This document shows positions 63,938-64,000 of a DNA stretch of 64,000 nt, one piece after another. Each line of letters opens with the position of its first letter. Positions within the stretch are counted from its first letter, which is position 1. This DNA is from Prevotella melaninogenica (GTDB lineage: Bacteria; Bacteroidota; Bacteroidia; Bacteroidales; Bacteroidaceae), in assembly GCF_018127965.1 (NCBI RefSeq), contig NZ_CP072349.1, positions 686,001 to 750,000 of the forward strand, written 5' to 3'. Both the position numbers and the translations under genes were made by a program. The notes below the pieces were generated by a model. It was not told where the DNA came from. It worked only from the letters and a program-made list of their open reading frames with translations, and made no database searches.

Positions 63938-64000
63938 AATCTATTCATGTTTGTTGCCTCTTGTAAAGAGAATCCTTTTACTTTAATATACTGTATTTTG

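Overview
The window looks like a chromosomal segment of a Bacteroidota bacterium, most likely an oral-type Prevotella (inference). Supporting this are promoters of the Bacteroidota type (TTTG, about 19-21 bases, then TAnnTTTG), A-rich start contexts with weak ribosome binding sites, a fimbrillin-like lipoprotein, secreted proteins with C-terminal tails like type IX secretion substrates, DUF349/DUF4846/DUF5606 proteins, an IS982-type element, and a tmRNA tag of GENNYALAA.

Layout. 1-1147 is the 3' part of a GH2 beta-galactosidase. 1589-5643 (minus) is an operon rsfS-ftsH-cdsA-sprT-like, followed by tRNA-Gln(CUG), a rhodanese lipoprotein, a DUF349 protein and a CorA-type transporter. 10648-17673 (minus) is a complete menaquinone branch (thioesterase, menF, menD, menB, menC, menE), interrupted by a frameshifted four-helix-bundle gene. 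18126-23305 carries lysS, gpsA, pgi and a HAD phosphatase. 23859-25648 is a small protein plus a fimbrillin-like lipoprotein. 25878-27004 is an IS982-type element with perfect 18-bp ends, sitting inside a copy of an intergenic repeat. 27457-30567 (minus) holds rsgA, frr, a free-methionine sulfoxide reductase and rsmA. 30634-42073 is mostly housekeeping: flippase-like protein, pepD, two envelope proteins, an S4 protein, pth, rplY, nusB, yajC, ybbR-like, coaE, DUF5606 and DUF4846. 42746-52877 holds hsp20, a large secreted protein, a hemerythrin/DUF488 pair divergent from a Crp/Fnr regulator, a Ca/Na antiporter, a TlpA-like thioredoxin, and a second secreted protein followed by a small protein. 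53082-54349 is a queuosine module: a preQ1-I riboswitch, a precursor transporter and queF. Then come a histidine acid phosphatase, a frameshifted glutamine-amidotransferase-like gene, tmRNA and mfd. The right end is a decayed two-gene module, an AAA ATPase plus an unknown partner.

The most notable non-gene signals are these: (1) a five-copy intergenic repeat family of about 210-390 bp with two conserved hairpins, always next to a gene 3' end; (2) a tandem array of six roughly 22-bp hairpin units bracketed by two related terminators at 46359-46587; (3) a preQ1-I riboswitch three bases from its start codon, with a terminator-like hairpin before queF; (4) a slippery A AAA AAC heptamer exactly at a frame break; (5) promoters so close to their start codons that the mRNAs should be leaderless; (6) three further short repeat families between genes. 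Several reading frames are broken by single bases in or near short A/T runs, so assembly error must be excluded before calling them pseudogenes or recoded genes.
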